A stretch of DNA of 64,000 nt, taken from contig NC_056001.1 in the NCBI RefSeq assembly GCF_018446385.1, forward strand, positions 11,030,672 to 11,094,671, read 5' to 3'. Under the pieces are notes generated by a model that ran no database searches, was not told the DNA's origin, and saw only the letters and a program-made list of their open reading frames with translations. The stretch is from Zingiber officinale (Eukaryota > Streptophyta > Magnoliopsida > Zingiberales > Zingiberaceae). Each line of letters begins with the position of its first letter. Within the stretch, counting starts at the first letter, position 1. Positions 1-11,514 of this stretch are shown here, in pieces. The position numbers were made by a program, and so were the translations under genes.

Positions 1-602
1 ATCAGAAAGCTGATTTACCCGTTACCAGTCGACTGGTCAATGCACCAGTCGACTGGTCAATGCACCAGTCGACTGGTGCCAATGGCTATCTCAACGGCTC
101 TCTGCTACAGTGCATCAGTCGACTGCTACAATAGCGCTACAGTACTGCTACAGTAACGCTACAGTAAACCCTAATTTTAGGATTTTACCTCGAGTACATT
201 CATTCATCACTCGTTCTCTCCCGACCAACCTAGACCTAGCCTTCTAGCCTCCTCCATCAGCCTCGCGTCCCTCGGATGTCTCCCCATCCTTCACGTCTTG
301 CCTTCTGGAGCTTCCTTCGGCCTTGTCCATATTGTCGGGTCTTCCTTTGCCAAGAGGCTCCTCACCTCCGGGGCTTCATCCATTGCCAAGTCACACTTGG
401 ACTTACGTTGCCAAGACTACATGCTTGGACTTACACCGCCAAGACTCATTCTTGGACTTTCCTCCTTTGCCAAGATCACACTTGGACTTTTCTTGTTGTA
501 CTTGTATCCTGCACACTCACAATGCATATCAAATACAACAATAAACCTAACTTAAACCTTTGCCCAAACATCAAAACCTAAGGCACCTAGATTGCTCCAA
601 CA
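1..602 (-). mobile_element. LTR fragment F (minus orientation), cut by window edge
   Basis: Fossil. On the plus strand it ends in ..GCTCCAACA at 602, the complement of a TGTTGG LTR start, so the LTR reads right to left and its far end lies outside the window. It holds three perfect copies of the 14-mer ACCAGTCGACTGGT (24-37, 44-57, 64-77), a decayed fourth near 113, and a CTACAGTA-rich stretch. At 386-490 there are four units in which CCAAG and CTTGG flank a short loop. No coding region is credible here. It joins internal-type sequence of element E at 603, so it is either the 3' LTR of E or a later LTR. It does not resemble the E LTR at 2218-4119 closely, so I favour a separate insertion. Confidence 0.6.
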
Positions 603-680
603 GAAAATTCCTAAGGCGCCACCTTTTGCCATGATTAGGTTAACTACCTATTCAAGTAATGTTGGCACACCCTAACTCAT

Positions 681-2146
681 CTAGCGTGATGAGATCACGC
701 TCCTAGGAACCCAATACCTATTGGAGCTCATTGGGTTCACTAAATATTCACTAGGGATGACTTCCCTAGCAACCCTTCTAATGACCCTCCTAGGCTTTGA
801 AGCCTTGGTCATTTGGGACTCATCAAGATCAACTCTAGGGATGACTCCCCTTGTGACCTTGGTGATGGTCTTCCTAGCCCTAGATTTTGTTCCATAATCG
901 AATGGAACATTGTGATAAGTGGGCTTGACCATTTGGGACTTAGGTTTGTGACCCAAACCTTTCTTGTCCTTGGACATTGGTTTTTGACCCTTAAACCCTA
1001 GAGATGACTTCTCCAAGTTCTTAAGAGCCTTTTCCAAAGTATCAAGTCTTGACCTCAAGACTTGATTCTCCTTTTCTAATACCTCAAGTTTTAATTTGTC
1101 ATTGTTCCTTGAGGTACTCCTAGGCATATGTTGAGTAGTTTTGGGATTTCTACCTAGGTTTCCCTTAACCTTAGATGAGTTAATCCTAGGGTTGACATTT
1201 CTAGAGTTATCCTTATCTAGGTTAACATGTTTGGCTCCTAAGCATGTGTATCGATTTCTATAATTATCATGCTTATCATTATTGTCAATTGCAATCAAAC
1301 TACTAGCATGCATCTTACTAGTATTGCAATAATGTGCCTTAGAGATTACCTTAGGGTTTGTCTTAGCTCCCCCTATCGATGTGCTCGGTCTCTTGTCCTT
1401 GTGAGATTGCCTCCCCCTCGGACATTGGCTCCGATAGTGTCCCTTTCGCTTGCATTGGAAGCACACCACGTGCTCCTTGCTCTTGCGTATCGGGACTCCG
1501 GCTTCCTTGACCTTTGGCGCCGGTGGAGTCTTTAAATCCTCTTTGGACACTTACTCTTGTAGTGTCCATACTCCCTACACTCAAAGCACATTATGTGTAA
1601 TTTATTTGAAATTGAAATGCTTGAGTTACCTAGGGTTCAGGATGGATGAAGACTTTCTTCTTCATCCCTTCCGGAGGTAGAAGCTTCTTCCTCTTGCTCC
1701 ATTCTTGAAGAAGAACTCTCCTCCTCTTCTTCTTTAGATGTTGAGTGGCCCTCAACTTCTAAATCCATTCCTCCATGAAGTGAACTCCTTGGCTCACTTG
1801 ACTCCTCTTCATGGCTTGAAGTGGAGTTCCCCTCATGGAACTTAGCCAAGTTGTTCCACAACTCCTTGGCATTGTTATATCCACCTATCCTACACAAAAC
1901 ATCATTAGGTAAAGAAAATTCAAAAATTTTCAATACCTCATCGTTGACTAGGGATTGGTGGACTTGTTCCTTGGTCCACTCCTTCTTCTCTAGGGTTTCT
2001 CCTTTCTTGTCCATCGGAGGCTTGAAACCTAATTGAACACAACTCCAATTTTCAAGGTTAGTCATAAGAAAGTACTTCATTCTTACCTTCCAAAACGCGA
2101 AGTCGTCGCGATTGTAGAAGGGGTGGAATCGTGATGTCCTCCCCAA
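681..2146 (-). pseudogene. Copia-type gag relic of element E
   Basis: Minus-strand gag region. The N-terminal part has the plant Copia gag (UBN2/DUF4219-like) pattern: FAFWKVRMKYFL, then a KELWNNLAKFHEG block. A glutamate- and serine-rich linker follows, then a CCHC zinc knuckle (CFQCKRKGHYRSQC), then a basic tail with a short coiled coil. Gag would coat the element RNA in cytoplasmic particles. It resembles the gag of element D in layout and in its C-terminal motifs (..REVIPSEYL..RYWVPRS). It is an old, broken copy. Confidence 0.7.
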
Positions 2147-2217
2147 GCCGATCCATCTCTAGCTTGTGCTCCCTCGGGTGTTAATCCGGCAAAGAGCGAC
2201 CTCACTCTGATACCACT

Positions 2218-4119
2218 TGTCAGGACCGATGATCGCGGCTAGAGAGGGGGGTGTGAATAGATGCACCAAATTCTTCGCTTCTTCCTACGATTAGGGTTAG
2301 CGCAGCGGAAATAAAAAGAATAGAAACGAAAAAGGAGAAGCAAACCTCAACACGAAGATGTAACGAGGTTCGGAGATGATACTCCTACTCCTCGGCGTGT
2401 CCGTAAGGTGGACGAGCCCTATCAATCCTTCGGTGGATGAGTCCCCGGAGAACCGGCTAATAAATACTCCTTGTGGGTGGAGAAACCTCGCCACAATATC
2501 TTTGCAACAGCAATAAGGAGTACAACAAAAGAGAAAGCAAACTAGAACAATCGAAATGTAAAATCCTTTCCTTGCCTTCTCGTTGTCGACTGGAATCCTG
2601 ATGAAGCAGCAACTTCTCGGATCCAAGCTCAGCTAGAAAACCAGCAGGGAAGCTCACGCGAAGCTTCAAGAACAAGGAGCTCAGCAAAGCTCAGTAAGTA
2701 CAGAAGGAACCAGGAAGTAGAAGAAGAAGAAGTAAGAACAGTAGCTTCTCAACCCTTTTATAACCTGCGAAAAAGACACAACAGAAACTAGCCGTTGCTA
2801 CGCAACGGCTAGAACGTGGGATCATCATCGATAGGGAAAGGTCCTGATCGGTCACGGGACCGATCAGATCTTCCCTGATCGGTCATGGTGACCGATCAGG
2901 TCCTTCTGATCGGTCCCATGACCGATCGGGCCTTTCCCTCCCGATGGTCTCCTTCGATCGCTTCCCGATCGGTCCGCAAACCGATCAGAACTTCACCGTA
3001 TGCTCTTGATCATCACCGATCGGTCTCCATCCGATCGATAACACATGAAGCTCATGTAGGTCACCGATCGGTCACCGACCGATCCGATACCGATGTATCG
3101 GATCGATCCATCGATCGATCCGGAGCTTTTCGCCAAACCAAGTCCCAAGCCTTCCAAACCAACATCCGATCAACCTTGACTGTTGGTACATCATTCTTAG
3201 CATCCGGTCACCCTTGAACTGCTAAGACTCCCCACCAAGTGTCCGTCAATCCTTTGACCCACTTGGACTTTTCTCTTCGTGTCAAGCATCCGATCACTCC
3301 TTGACCTACTTGACCTTCTCAACACCAGATGTCCGATCACCCTTGATCCATCTGGATTTTCCTTGCCCGGCTTCACTCACCGGGACTTTCACCTAGCTTC
3401 ACTCACTAGGGTTTTGCCCGGCTTCACTCACCGGGACTTTCCCACTGCCTGGCTTCACTCACCAAGACTTTCCAATTGCCTGGCTTCACTCACCAGGACT
3501 TTTCTGTCTGCCTGGCTTCACTCACCAGGACTTTCCACATCCGGTCCAGAGAACGAGCTCCCGAGCCCTCTCTGACTACAGTCCGGAGAACGAGCTACCG
3601 AGCCCTCTCTGATTTCCATCCGGTCCAGAGAACGAGCTCCCGAGCCCTGTCTGACCACAGTCCGGAGAACGAGCTACCGAGCCCTCTCCGACTTCCCATG
3701 TGCCAGGCTTCCATACTTAGACTTCTCCGTGCCAAGTCTCCATACTTGGACTTTTCCCGTGCCAAGCTCCCTGCTTGGACTTTTCACCATGCCAAACTCC
3801 CTGCTTGGACTTTTCCCATGCCAAGCTCCCTGCTTGGACTTTTCCCGTGCCAAGCTCCCTGCTTGGACTTTTCCGAGTCAGGTCAACTCACCTCGGGTCA
3901 ACCAGGTCAACCTTGACCACGGGTTGCACCCACAATCTCCCAAGCTTGTTCTCGTCAAACATCAAAATATAACTCGAGTCAAGTCAACTCAAGTCTGGTC
4001 AACCAGGTCAACCTTGACCTAAGGTTGCACCAACAATCTCCCATCATGTCTCGTCAAACATCAAAATACAACTCGAGTCTGGTCAACCAGGTCAACCTTG
4101 ACCTAAGGTTGCACCAACA
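2218..4119 (-). repeat. 5' LTR of element E
   Basis: Terminal repeat of about 1.9 kb with TG..CA ends (minus-strand sense TGTTGG..CTGACA). In the element's orientation it contains short stem-like units at 3700-3880 (CCAAGC..GCTTGG) and 3234-3540 (CCCGG..CCGGG, CCTGG..CCAGG, CCTAG..CTAGG). Next comes a dense array of GATCGGTC/GACCGATC palindromes at 2840-3125, then a TATA box (TTATAAAA, complement of 2756-2763). The order of stem array, palindrome array and TATA is shared with element D. Confidence 0.7.
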
Positions 4120-4635
4120 CAAAAGACGGCTGACGATACTGCTGGAGGCGCCTTCAAAAGGAATTGAAGGTGCATTGAAGGCGCCTCCGCGCCTCGCTGT
4201 GGAAGGTGCCTTCCATGGCTGGAAGGCGCCTTTGTACTGTTCATAGAAGGTGCCTTCCAGCCCTATGGAAGGCGCCTTAGATTAGGCTGATGTTACCGTT
4301 GCCAAGGGATAAAGTTTTATCCCTTGGCACCTTGCTGGAGGCGCCTTCCACCTTATTGAAGGTGCCTTCCAACTTCGGAAAGTTTTCCTGGGGGCTATAA
4401 AAAGACCCCTGAACCTCGAAAATAAAAATCAACTCTTGTATTCTTTTCCTAGCAATTGTCTGAGCATTTAACGATTGTAAGAGACTTCTCCGCCTACATG
4501 AATGAGCCTCATTTTTTTGTTGTTAATTTAAGTTATTATTATTGTTGCTTTTAATTTGAGTTGAAAGAACGGGAAAGGTGTTATTTTTATTTTTCAGGCA
4601 ATTTACCTCCTCTTGTCGGCCTCATTACGCCAACA
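4120..4635 (+). repeat. 5' LTR of element B (5'-truncated)
   Basis: Matches the right half of the LTR at 17355-18295. It contains a GGCGCC-centred palindrome array (4145-4380; units such as GGAGGCGCCTTC and GAAGGCGCC), a TATA box CTATAAAAA at 4395-4403, and a leader with TCCTAGCAATTGTC. It ends CCAACA directly before the primer site. Confidence 0.7.
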
Positions 4636-4739
4636 AGTGGTATCAAAGTCCAACCGCCTCAGAAGGACTAACCGTCGACTGAAGCACCAAATCGGTGGTC
4701 GGACCGACAATCTACCCACCAAAGTTCAAGGGAGAATTT

Positions 4740-5598
4740 GCATCTTGGAAGAAATGCATGGAGGTATTTTTTAAAATCGACTTTGAATTACTATTAATAT
4801 TAAAATATGTATTTGTAACACTGAAAGACAAAGAGGAGTATTAGTGAACCAAAAAGGAGTAAGCAGATTTCATGGCAAATGGACGAGCCGAATTCCATCT
4901 ACTCAGTGTGCTACCTCTGTAAGAAGTCAACAGAATTGGCACCTATGAATCAACAAAGGAACTTTGGAAGAAGTTCCTGAAACTACACGAAGGTACATCC
5001 GAAGCCAAACTCGTAAAATGGATCTACTCCGGAACCAAATCAGCAATCTCCGAATAGAAGAAGGCGAATCAGTTGCTCAACTACATGAAAGAATCAAGGA
5101 GTTAAGCACCAGCCTAACAAACCTCGGAGAAACAATAATCAATCGGGGCACGCTAAGGTATAGATTAAATATGTTCCTGAGAACACCGGAATGGACATCT
5201 ATAATAGACTCCTACTATGTCTCCAAAGATCTCGAGGTGAGTACTTTAGAAAATCTTTTCTCCATTTTTGAATTACACGAATCTCAGTGTACAGGACAAA
5301 GAAAAGGACCAAGTCAGAACATTGCCCTAAAGGCAATAACGGACGATCTAAACTCCGAAGAGTCAATTGATGGAGACGAAGCGACTCTATTGGTGAGAAA
5401 ATTTAGTAAATACATTAAATCTAATAAATTTAATAAGTCACTAGAAAAGAAGCACTCTCGAAGTAAAAGAAATGTCCGATATTACAATTGTCAAGGGGAA
5501 GGGCACATCAAAGATGAATGCCCTAAACTAAAGTAGAAGGAGAAAGTCAAGGGCAACAAATCAAAGCACAAGAACTTGAAGGTCATGTGGGATGAATC
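4740..5598 (+). pseudogene. Gag relic of element B, N-terminal part
   Basis: Copia-type gag fragment. It shows the UBN2-like region (RNQISNLRIEEGESVAQLHE.. then LRYRLNMFLRTPEW) and a degenerate zinc knuckle YYNCQGEGHIKDEC near the end. The reading is interrupted at 5599 by LTR C and resumes at 15030 with an acidic serine-rich stretch. A fossil, broken. Confidence 0.65.
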
Positions 5599-5671
5599 TG
5601 TTGGAGTGTATACTGAAAGCCTAAGCTTTGTAAACATTCATTATGAATAAAGAATCACATTTGGTCTAATT

Positions 5672-7230
5672 TGTTAGGACCAAAAGTAGCTAGAGGGGGG
5701 GGTGAATAGCTCGTCGCGTTCGCTCGGTGCGCTTCGTTGCTTGGCGTTGCTTGGCGTTGCTTGTTTCTTCTTGGATGTGCAGCGGAAAATACAGAAACAA
5801 ACACAAAACGCTAACACTAGGATTTTACTTGGTATCCACCTCACAAGAGGTGACTAATCCAAGGATTCACACCAACGCACACACCCTCCACTATGAATAA
5901 CACTCCTTTATGGTAACTACCAAAGGCGGAGAAGCCCTACAACACTCTCAATACAAGAAGAAGAAAGGGAAATACAAGTTAAGCAAAAGCTTACAAGATG
6001 TGCAGTAAAAACCCTAACCCTAACTTCTTCCTCTTGCAATAGATCCGCCTCTTGACTTGGAAAGCCTCCAAGAACCTTCAAGAACTGGCGATCACGTGCT
6101 TGTAGAGAGCTGTGGAGGAGCTGGCGAGGAGCTGAGATGAGATCCTGAAGAGATGCCGAAGACCACGCTCGCCTGCGGCTTTAAACACGACGCAACGGTC
6201 GGATCCCGATCGATTCAAATGTTCTGAATCGATCGGGGAGGCTTTGGATCGATCCACGGATCGATCCAGAGCGCCTCTGTGCTCTGGAAATAGCGTCTGG
6301 ATCGATCCACGGATCGATCCAGCGCTTGTCGCGCGAAGCAGCATCGTCCCGATCGATCGGCAGATCGATCGGGACCTCTGGATCGATCCACGGATCGATC
6401 CAGAAGCTTTCTGTTCGCTGGGAAGAGTCTGGATCGATCCACTGATCGATCCAGAGCCTGGATCGATCCACGGATCGATCCAGCACTTGATTTTTGCCCA
6501 AAACCAAGTCCCAAACCTCCCTAACCAACATCCGGTCAACCTTGACCTGTTGGTACATCATGCCTAGCATCTGGTCACTCCCTTGACCTGCCAGGACTCC
6601 CCACCAAGTGTCCGGTCAATCCCTTTGACCCACTTGGACTTTTTCTCGTCGTGCCAAGTATCCGGTCACTCCCTTGACCTACTTGGACTCCCACCAGATG
6701 TCTGGTCAACCTTGACCCATCTGGATTTCCTTATGCCAAGTATCCAGTCAATCCTTTGACCTACTTGGACTTCCCAACACCAGATGTCCGATCATCCTTG
6801 ATCCATCTGGATTTCCCTTGCCTGGCTTCACTCACCAGGACTTTCACCTAGCTTCACTCACTAGGGTTTCCATCTGCCTAGCTTCACTCACTAGGACTTT
6901 CACCTGGCTTCACTCACCAGGATTTCCTTCTGCCTAGCTTCACTCACTAGGACTTTCACCTGGCTTCACTCACCAGGATTTCCTTCTGCCTAGCTTCACT
7001 CACCAGGACTTTCACCTGGCTTCACTCACCAGGATTTCCTTCTGCCTAGCTTCACTCACTAGGACTTTCACCTGGCTTCACTCACCAGGACTTTCCAGTC
7101 AAGTATCCGGTCACTCTTGACCTACTTGACTCTACTTCAATCACTATCTTATTGTCAAACATCTAAACCCAAACCAAGACTCAGCTTGGTTAACCAGGTC
7201 AACCTTGACCTAAGGGATGTTGCACCAACA
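5672..7230 (-). repeat. 3' LTR of element D
   Basis: A 1,559-bp LTR, plus-strand TGTTAGGACC..TTGCACCAACA. In element orientation it has stem-type units at about 6600-7100 (CCTAG/CTAGG, CCTGG/CCAGG, CCAAGTG/CACTTGG, CCAGATG/CATCTGG), then a TGGATCGATCCA palindrome array at 6197-6485. A TATA-like GTTTAAAG follows (complement of 6179-6186), then a leader. It matches 11515-12716. Confidence 0.8.
6197..6485. repeat. GATCGATC palindrome array in LTR D (left)
   Basis: At least seven near-palindromic units of the type TGGATCGATCCACGGATCGATCCA, separated by 20-40 unrelated bases. Most units are two inverted GATCGATC half-sites with a one- to three-base centre. The array lies directly upstream of the LTR TATA-like box in element orientation. 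Confidence 0.85.
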
Positions 7231-9591
7231 ATCTCCCCCTTTTTGATGTTTGACAATACCACAATAACACTTACAATACCACATGTAAGTTAGGCTAATC
7301 CCATAGCCTCATTCTTCATGCCACTAGGTAATGAAAGCATAAGTTAAGCTCTTCATTCTCCTCCTCCCTCTAGGTAATGAAAGCCTAACTTACTTCCTTT
7401 CACAAGCCCTTTCATTCTCCCCCTATTGGCACACATCAATCCCCTATTGATAAAAACACATCAACCCATCTTTGGACACACATCAACCGATGCTCCAATT
7501 TTGGGCACACTTCAACAACTCCATTTGTTGAAAACTCTCCCCCTGAAAAGTTGCTCATCGTTGTTCACAACATCACTCGTTGTGATCAACACGATACTGA
7601 AGGTCCCATACCCTTCATTATTCTTACCCCTACATTCTCCCCCAATGTAGGCAAATGCCCATCCTTGAGCATTATCCAATGAAATCACTGAACAATGAGG
7701 ATATACACTCCTCATTCAGGTTCAACCCATGCTCAACCTTGAGCATATTCTTTAAAGAAGGTTAACCACCTTCCAAGGTTCATGAAAAATAATTTTCATG
7801 CCTTTAAAGAGTCCCTCCCCCTAAAGACATGGTGGTAACTTCTGTCATTGCACCAACAATGACTTGGAATCCCTAAACCTTTAGGAAACCCAATTGTAGA
7901 AGTTTTGAGGTTCAAATATTCAAAATTTGAAACAAACCTCAACCTAAACTTCAACTTAGCCTTCCTTAACCAATCCATCCTTGTTTTCACATGAAAACAC
8001 CCTCCTTATGTATACAAATGTATATTTAGGGGTTTGGAAAGGTTACATTGACTAAAATAGGTTCAAAGTGCTGAAATCAGGCTTTCCCAGCCAAAATCAG
8101 CAACTTGGATCGATTGGAGTTGGGTTCCAATCGATTGAACCTTTCTGAATCGATCCACTGATCGATTCAGACTACCTGGATCGATCGGCTGATCGATCCA
8201 GCGAGCTACTGCTCGCGAGATTTGCCTTCTGAATCGATCCATGGATCGATTCAGGAACTCCAATCGATCCATGGATCGATCGGAGCTCTGATAGTTGCTG
8301 AAATTCCATTTCAGTCAACTTCAGAAACCCCTAGAAAATTCTACAAAAATCCAAAAATTATGAAATTTCGTGTAGACATTGTTTAGGGCATATATTATCA
8401 AGGAAAAATAGTTTTCTATGAAAATACATCATCTTTTCAAAGATTGACACAAACTTGAAAACTTGCAAAAACTTTAGTGTTTTCTTCAAGTTTGTGTCTA
8501 ACTATTCAATGGTGATTACTATCAAAAGATAGCCTTCACCAAGGTTTTCCAAAATCATTTTGAAAACTTTGTCAAACCCAATATCCCACCATGTTCCTTG
8601 GGCATAATGCACATGACTTGTACATTAGCTTTCCCAATGATGGGAAAACACATATCTATGTGTTTTGATGAAACTAAAACTCAAAAGAATGCACTAAATC
8701 AACATCTTGAGTTTTGTTCATCATCCTAACATCTCACTTGTATCTAATGTGCACTAAAATACATACAAGTCATCTTATAGGTCTTTGTGAGATGTAGATT
8801 TTGGTTTTGCCCTAATCTAGGGATCATGCATATCTATCTAGGCATTTTGGAGATATTAGACACCCACCTAGGATGTCACTTGTTAATAAGTGTTGTTAAA
8901 TGCCTTTTGTCCTTAATTACAAGGAATTAAACTTAATGCATGATAATGTTATGACATACATCAAAAAGAAATAATTTTCAAAAGAAAATATCCTATAATT
9001 ACATGATGTATGAATGTCATGACATGGTATTTTTGGATTTTTCATAATAAAACATGAACGCAAAAATAGACATGATGTCATGACATATGATGGGCAAACA
9101 ATCATGGCAAGATTTAGCATAAATAAAATATACCTAGATTAACTATCTAAGTATCCTTAAAACCTTAGCTAAACTTACAACTTAAACCTAGATTGCCCTA
9201 AAGTGCTTCAAGAAAATGTCAAAGCCTAAATTGGCATTTCTAATTCCCTTGATTAATTTATGCCAATTGAAATTAAGCATATCCTCAAATGTTGGCATAT
9301 TTCATTTTTCCACAAGAGTAGCACTTCAACATAAGGCTTCAATTTCCTTTAATTTTCTAAGAACATACCAAAATCCCAACTTGGTAGCTCTTATGAATTT
9401 CCCAATATGTGCCTTTTAATATTAAAATCAAATTTTCACCACTAGGCACATTTTACTCTTTCAAGGAGTAAATAATAGTTCCATTTCATTTTCAAAGGTT
9501 AACAAAAACCTTGAAAATGCTCCTTGAGTGTCAATTTCCTCAAAGTTGGGTTAACTACCCTTCTAATTGGAGTTGACACTCTCTAACCCAT
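7231..9591 (-). other. Non-coding internal region of element D
   Basis: Lies between gag and the 3' LTR. No pol domain and no credible reading frame. It is AT-rich, with one array of GATCGATC-type palindromes at 8104-8285 (for example CTGAATCGATCC..GGATCGATTCAG), similar in form to the LTR array. In a normal Copia element this position would hold protease, integrase and reverse transcriptase. Confidence 0.65.
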
Positions 9592-11438
9592 TTATGGGAT
9601 AGAGAAGATGCTCCTAGGAACCCAACACCTATTGGTGCTCCTTGGATGCTCTAGGTACTCACTAGGGATAACTTCCCTAGATACCTTCCTAGTGACCTTG
9701 TTGGGCTTCTTAGAAGCCTTGGTCACATTTTCTAGGTCAACCCTAGGGATAGCCTCCCTTGTGACCTTGTTAGTGACTTTCTTAGACTTCTTAGAAGTCT
9801 TAGTCACTTTGGTTGCAAAAATACTCTTAGGGATGACTTCCCTAGTATTCTTGACTTGACCATTAAACCTAGGGTTTGTTCCATAACTATATGGAACCCT
9901 ATGATAACTAGGCACATCCTTCTTAGCCTTTGGTTTGTATCCCAAACCTCTATGGCTATTTGATGGCTTTGACTTTCCTAGCCCTAGGTTTTGCTCATTC
10001 TGCCCTTTTAGGATATTTTCCATCCTTTTTAGGGTCTTTTCCATTTTATCAAGTCTTGATCTCAAGACTTGATTTTCTATCATTAAATCCTTAGAATTTG
10101 GTTTTTCATTAAGTCCATGAGCATTTTGGTTTCTAGGCTTGTATCTAAAATCCTTAGAGTTATTGCCTAGACTTTTACCTACATTCCTAACCCTAGGAGT
10201 GATAGTCTTAGCATGTAGGGCCACATGCTTTTCCTTAAAGCCCTCATGCTTTCTATTCTTATGGTAAATTGCATTAAAATGATAAAATTTGAACTATCAT
10301 GCTTTTTACCATTTTGCAAAGGAATAGGCTCAATGAAAGTTACCTTCCTTTTTACCTTGGAGGCTCCCCCTTGACTAGTGCCTCCTTGAGCCTTGACCTT
10401 CTTCTTCCCCTTGGGGCATTGACTACGATAATGCCCCTTTTGATTGCAAGAGAAGCATATAATATGCTCCTTGCTCTTCTTTGTGTTGGGGATGGTCTCC
10501 TTGGGCTTCACCTTGCCCTTTTGTGCCACTTGGCCCTTCTTCTTGGCTAATTTAGGGCACTTGCTCTTGTAGTGCCCATGTTCCCTACATTCAAAGCATA
10601 TAATATGATTTTTATTATTAATTGAAACATTTATACCTTTGCTTGTAGGGGTGGCATCTTTTTCTTTGGATCCGGAGGTAGAAGCTTCCTCTTGATCGGA
10701 CCTTGATTCTCCTCCATTTGATTTTTCTTGACTTGTGGAGGTAGAAGCTTCTTCCTCCTCTTCTTCTCTTGACCCGGATGTAGAAGCTTCTCCTTCTTCT
10801 TGATCCGGTGTCACCAAGGATTGCTCCCCCTCAATCCTAGAGGTGGAGGCTTCATCATCTTGAATATGAAACAAGGAGTATGCTCCCTCCTTGTTCCCTT
10901 CGTTGCATTCCCTTGAGGATGAAGCTTCTTGGATTTCCTCTTCTTCGGAGGTTGAGCATCTCCCAACCTCGGAGTCCTCCTCTTGGTCTTGCTCCAAAGA
11001 GTCACCCTCTTTAGATACTTCTTGATTCGGTACAGTGGAGGGGATCTCTTCATGAAGCTTGGCCAATTTGCTCCATAAATCCTTTGCATCTTCAAATTCT
11101 CCAATTTTGCAAAGGATGGTGCTTGGCAATAGATTGACCAAAAGCTTGGTCACTTTGTTATTTGCCTCGCACCTTTGGACTAGCTCCGGGCTCCATTTGC
11201 TTTTCTTTAGAACTTTGCCCTTGGAATTTGTTGGAGCTTCGAAGCCTTCCGTAAGAGCAAACCATTGCTCTATCTCCATCATAAGAAAGTTTTCGATTCT
11301 TGATTTCCAAGAATCGAAACTTGTAGAAGTGTATGGTGGAGCCACCCTTGTGTCAAATCCAAGTCCATCTTGGAATTGCATCTTGAAGTTGAGCTTGATA
11401 AAATCTTGAACTTGAAGAATTTGCTCCAACTTCTTCAC
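9592..11438 (-). pseudogene. Copia-type gag of element D
   Basis: Minus-strand gag region. The N-terminus has the DUF4219/UBN2-like pattern (TSFDSWKSRIENFLM.. then KDLWSKLAKLHE). A long serine- and glutamate-rich linker with repeated EEASTSGS-type units follows. Two CCHC zinc knuckles come next (CFECREHGHYKSKC and CFSCNQKGHYRSQC), then a coiled coil (ENQVLRSRLDKMEKTLKRM) and a C-terminus ending ..RCWVPRSIFSIP. Two knuckles are unusual beside the single one in E. Gag would package RNA in virus-like particles. Not fully intact. Confidence 0.75.
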
Positions 11439-11514
11439 CCTCTAGCTTTTCTTGATATGCTTGACCCTTCCGGCGATGATTCCGGTGAAGAGCGGCCTTG
11501 CTCTGATACCACTT

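Larger units (their letters stand above)
603..4119 (-). mobile_element. Gag-only LTR element E, partial fossil
   Basis: Minus-strand LTR retrotransposon fossil of Copia type. Read right to left, the 5' LTR runs from 4119 (TGTTGGTGCAACC) to 2218 (..CCTGACA). It is followed by a tRNA-iMet-like primer site, plus-strand CTCTGATACCACTTG near 2206, and then a gag region. No protease, integrase or reverse transcriptase homology is present, which fits a non-autonomous gag-only element. The internal sequence 603-680 matches the equivalent part of element D. The 5' end of E abuts the truncated LTR of element B. The element is incomplete in the window and its coding part is broken. Confidence 0.7.

Noticed and set aside
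3380-3880. CRISPR-like look of regular repeats with spacers
   Set aside because: The units are tandem LTR repeats in a plant genome, the spacing is irregular, the repeats vary in their arms, and there are no cas genes.
3279-3972. Open frames with LASLT, PGFTHRDF and LLGLF repeats
   Set aside because: Readings of the stem-unit minisatellite in the LTR of element E. No start context or domain.
6010-6030. Telomere-like AACCCTAACCCTAAC (also near 11,842)
   Set aside because: Only two repeat units, present in both copies of the LTR of element D. Part of the LTR, not a telomeric tract.
6181-6570. Open frames with repeated RSVDRS / DRSTDRS units (also 11,943-12,366 and 8063-8272)
   Set aside because: Translation of the GATCGATCC palindrome array, open in several frames on both strands. 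Not a protein.
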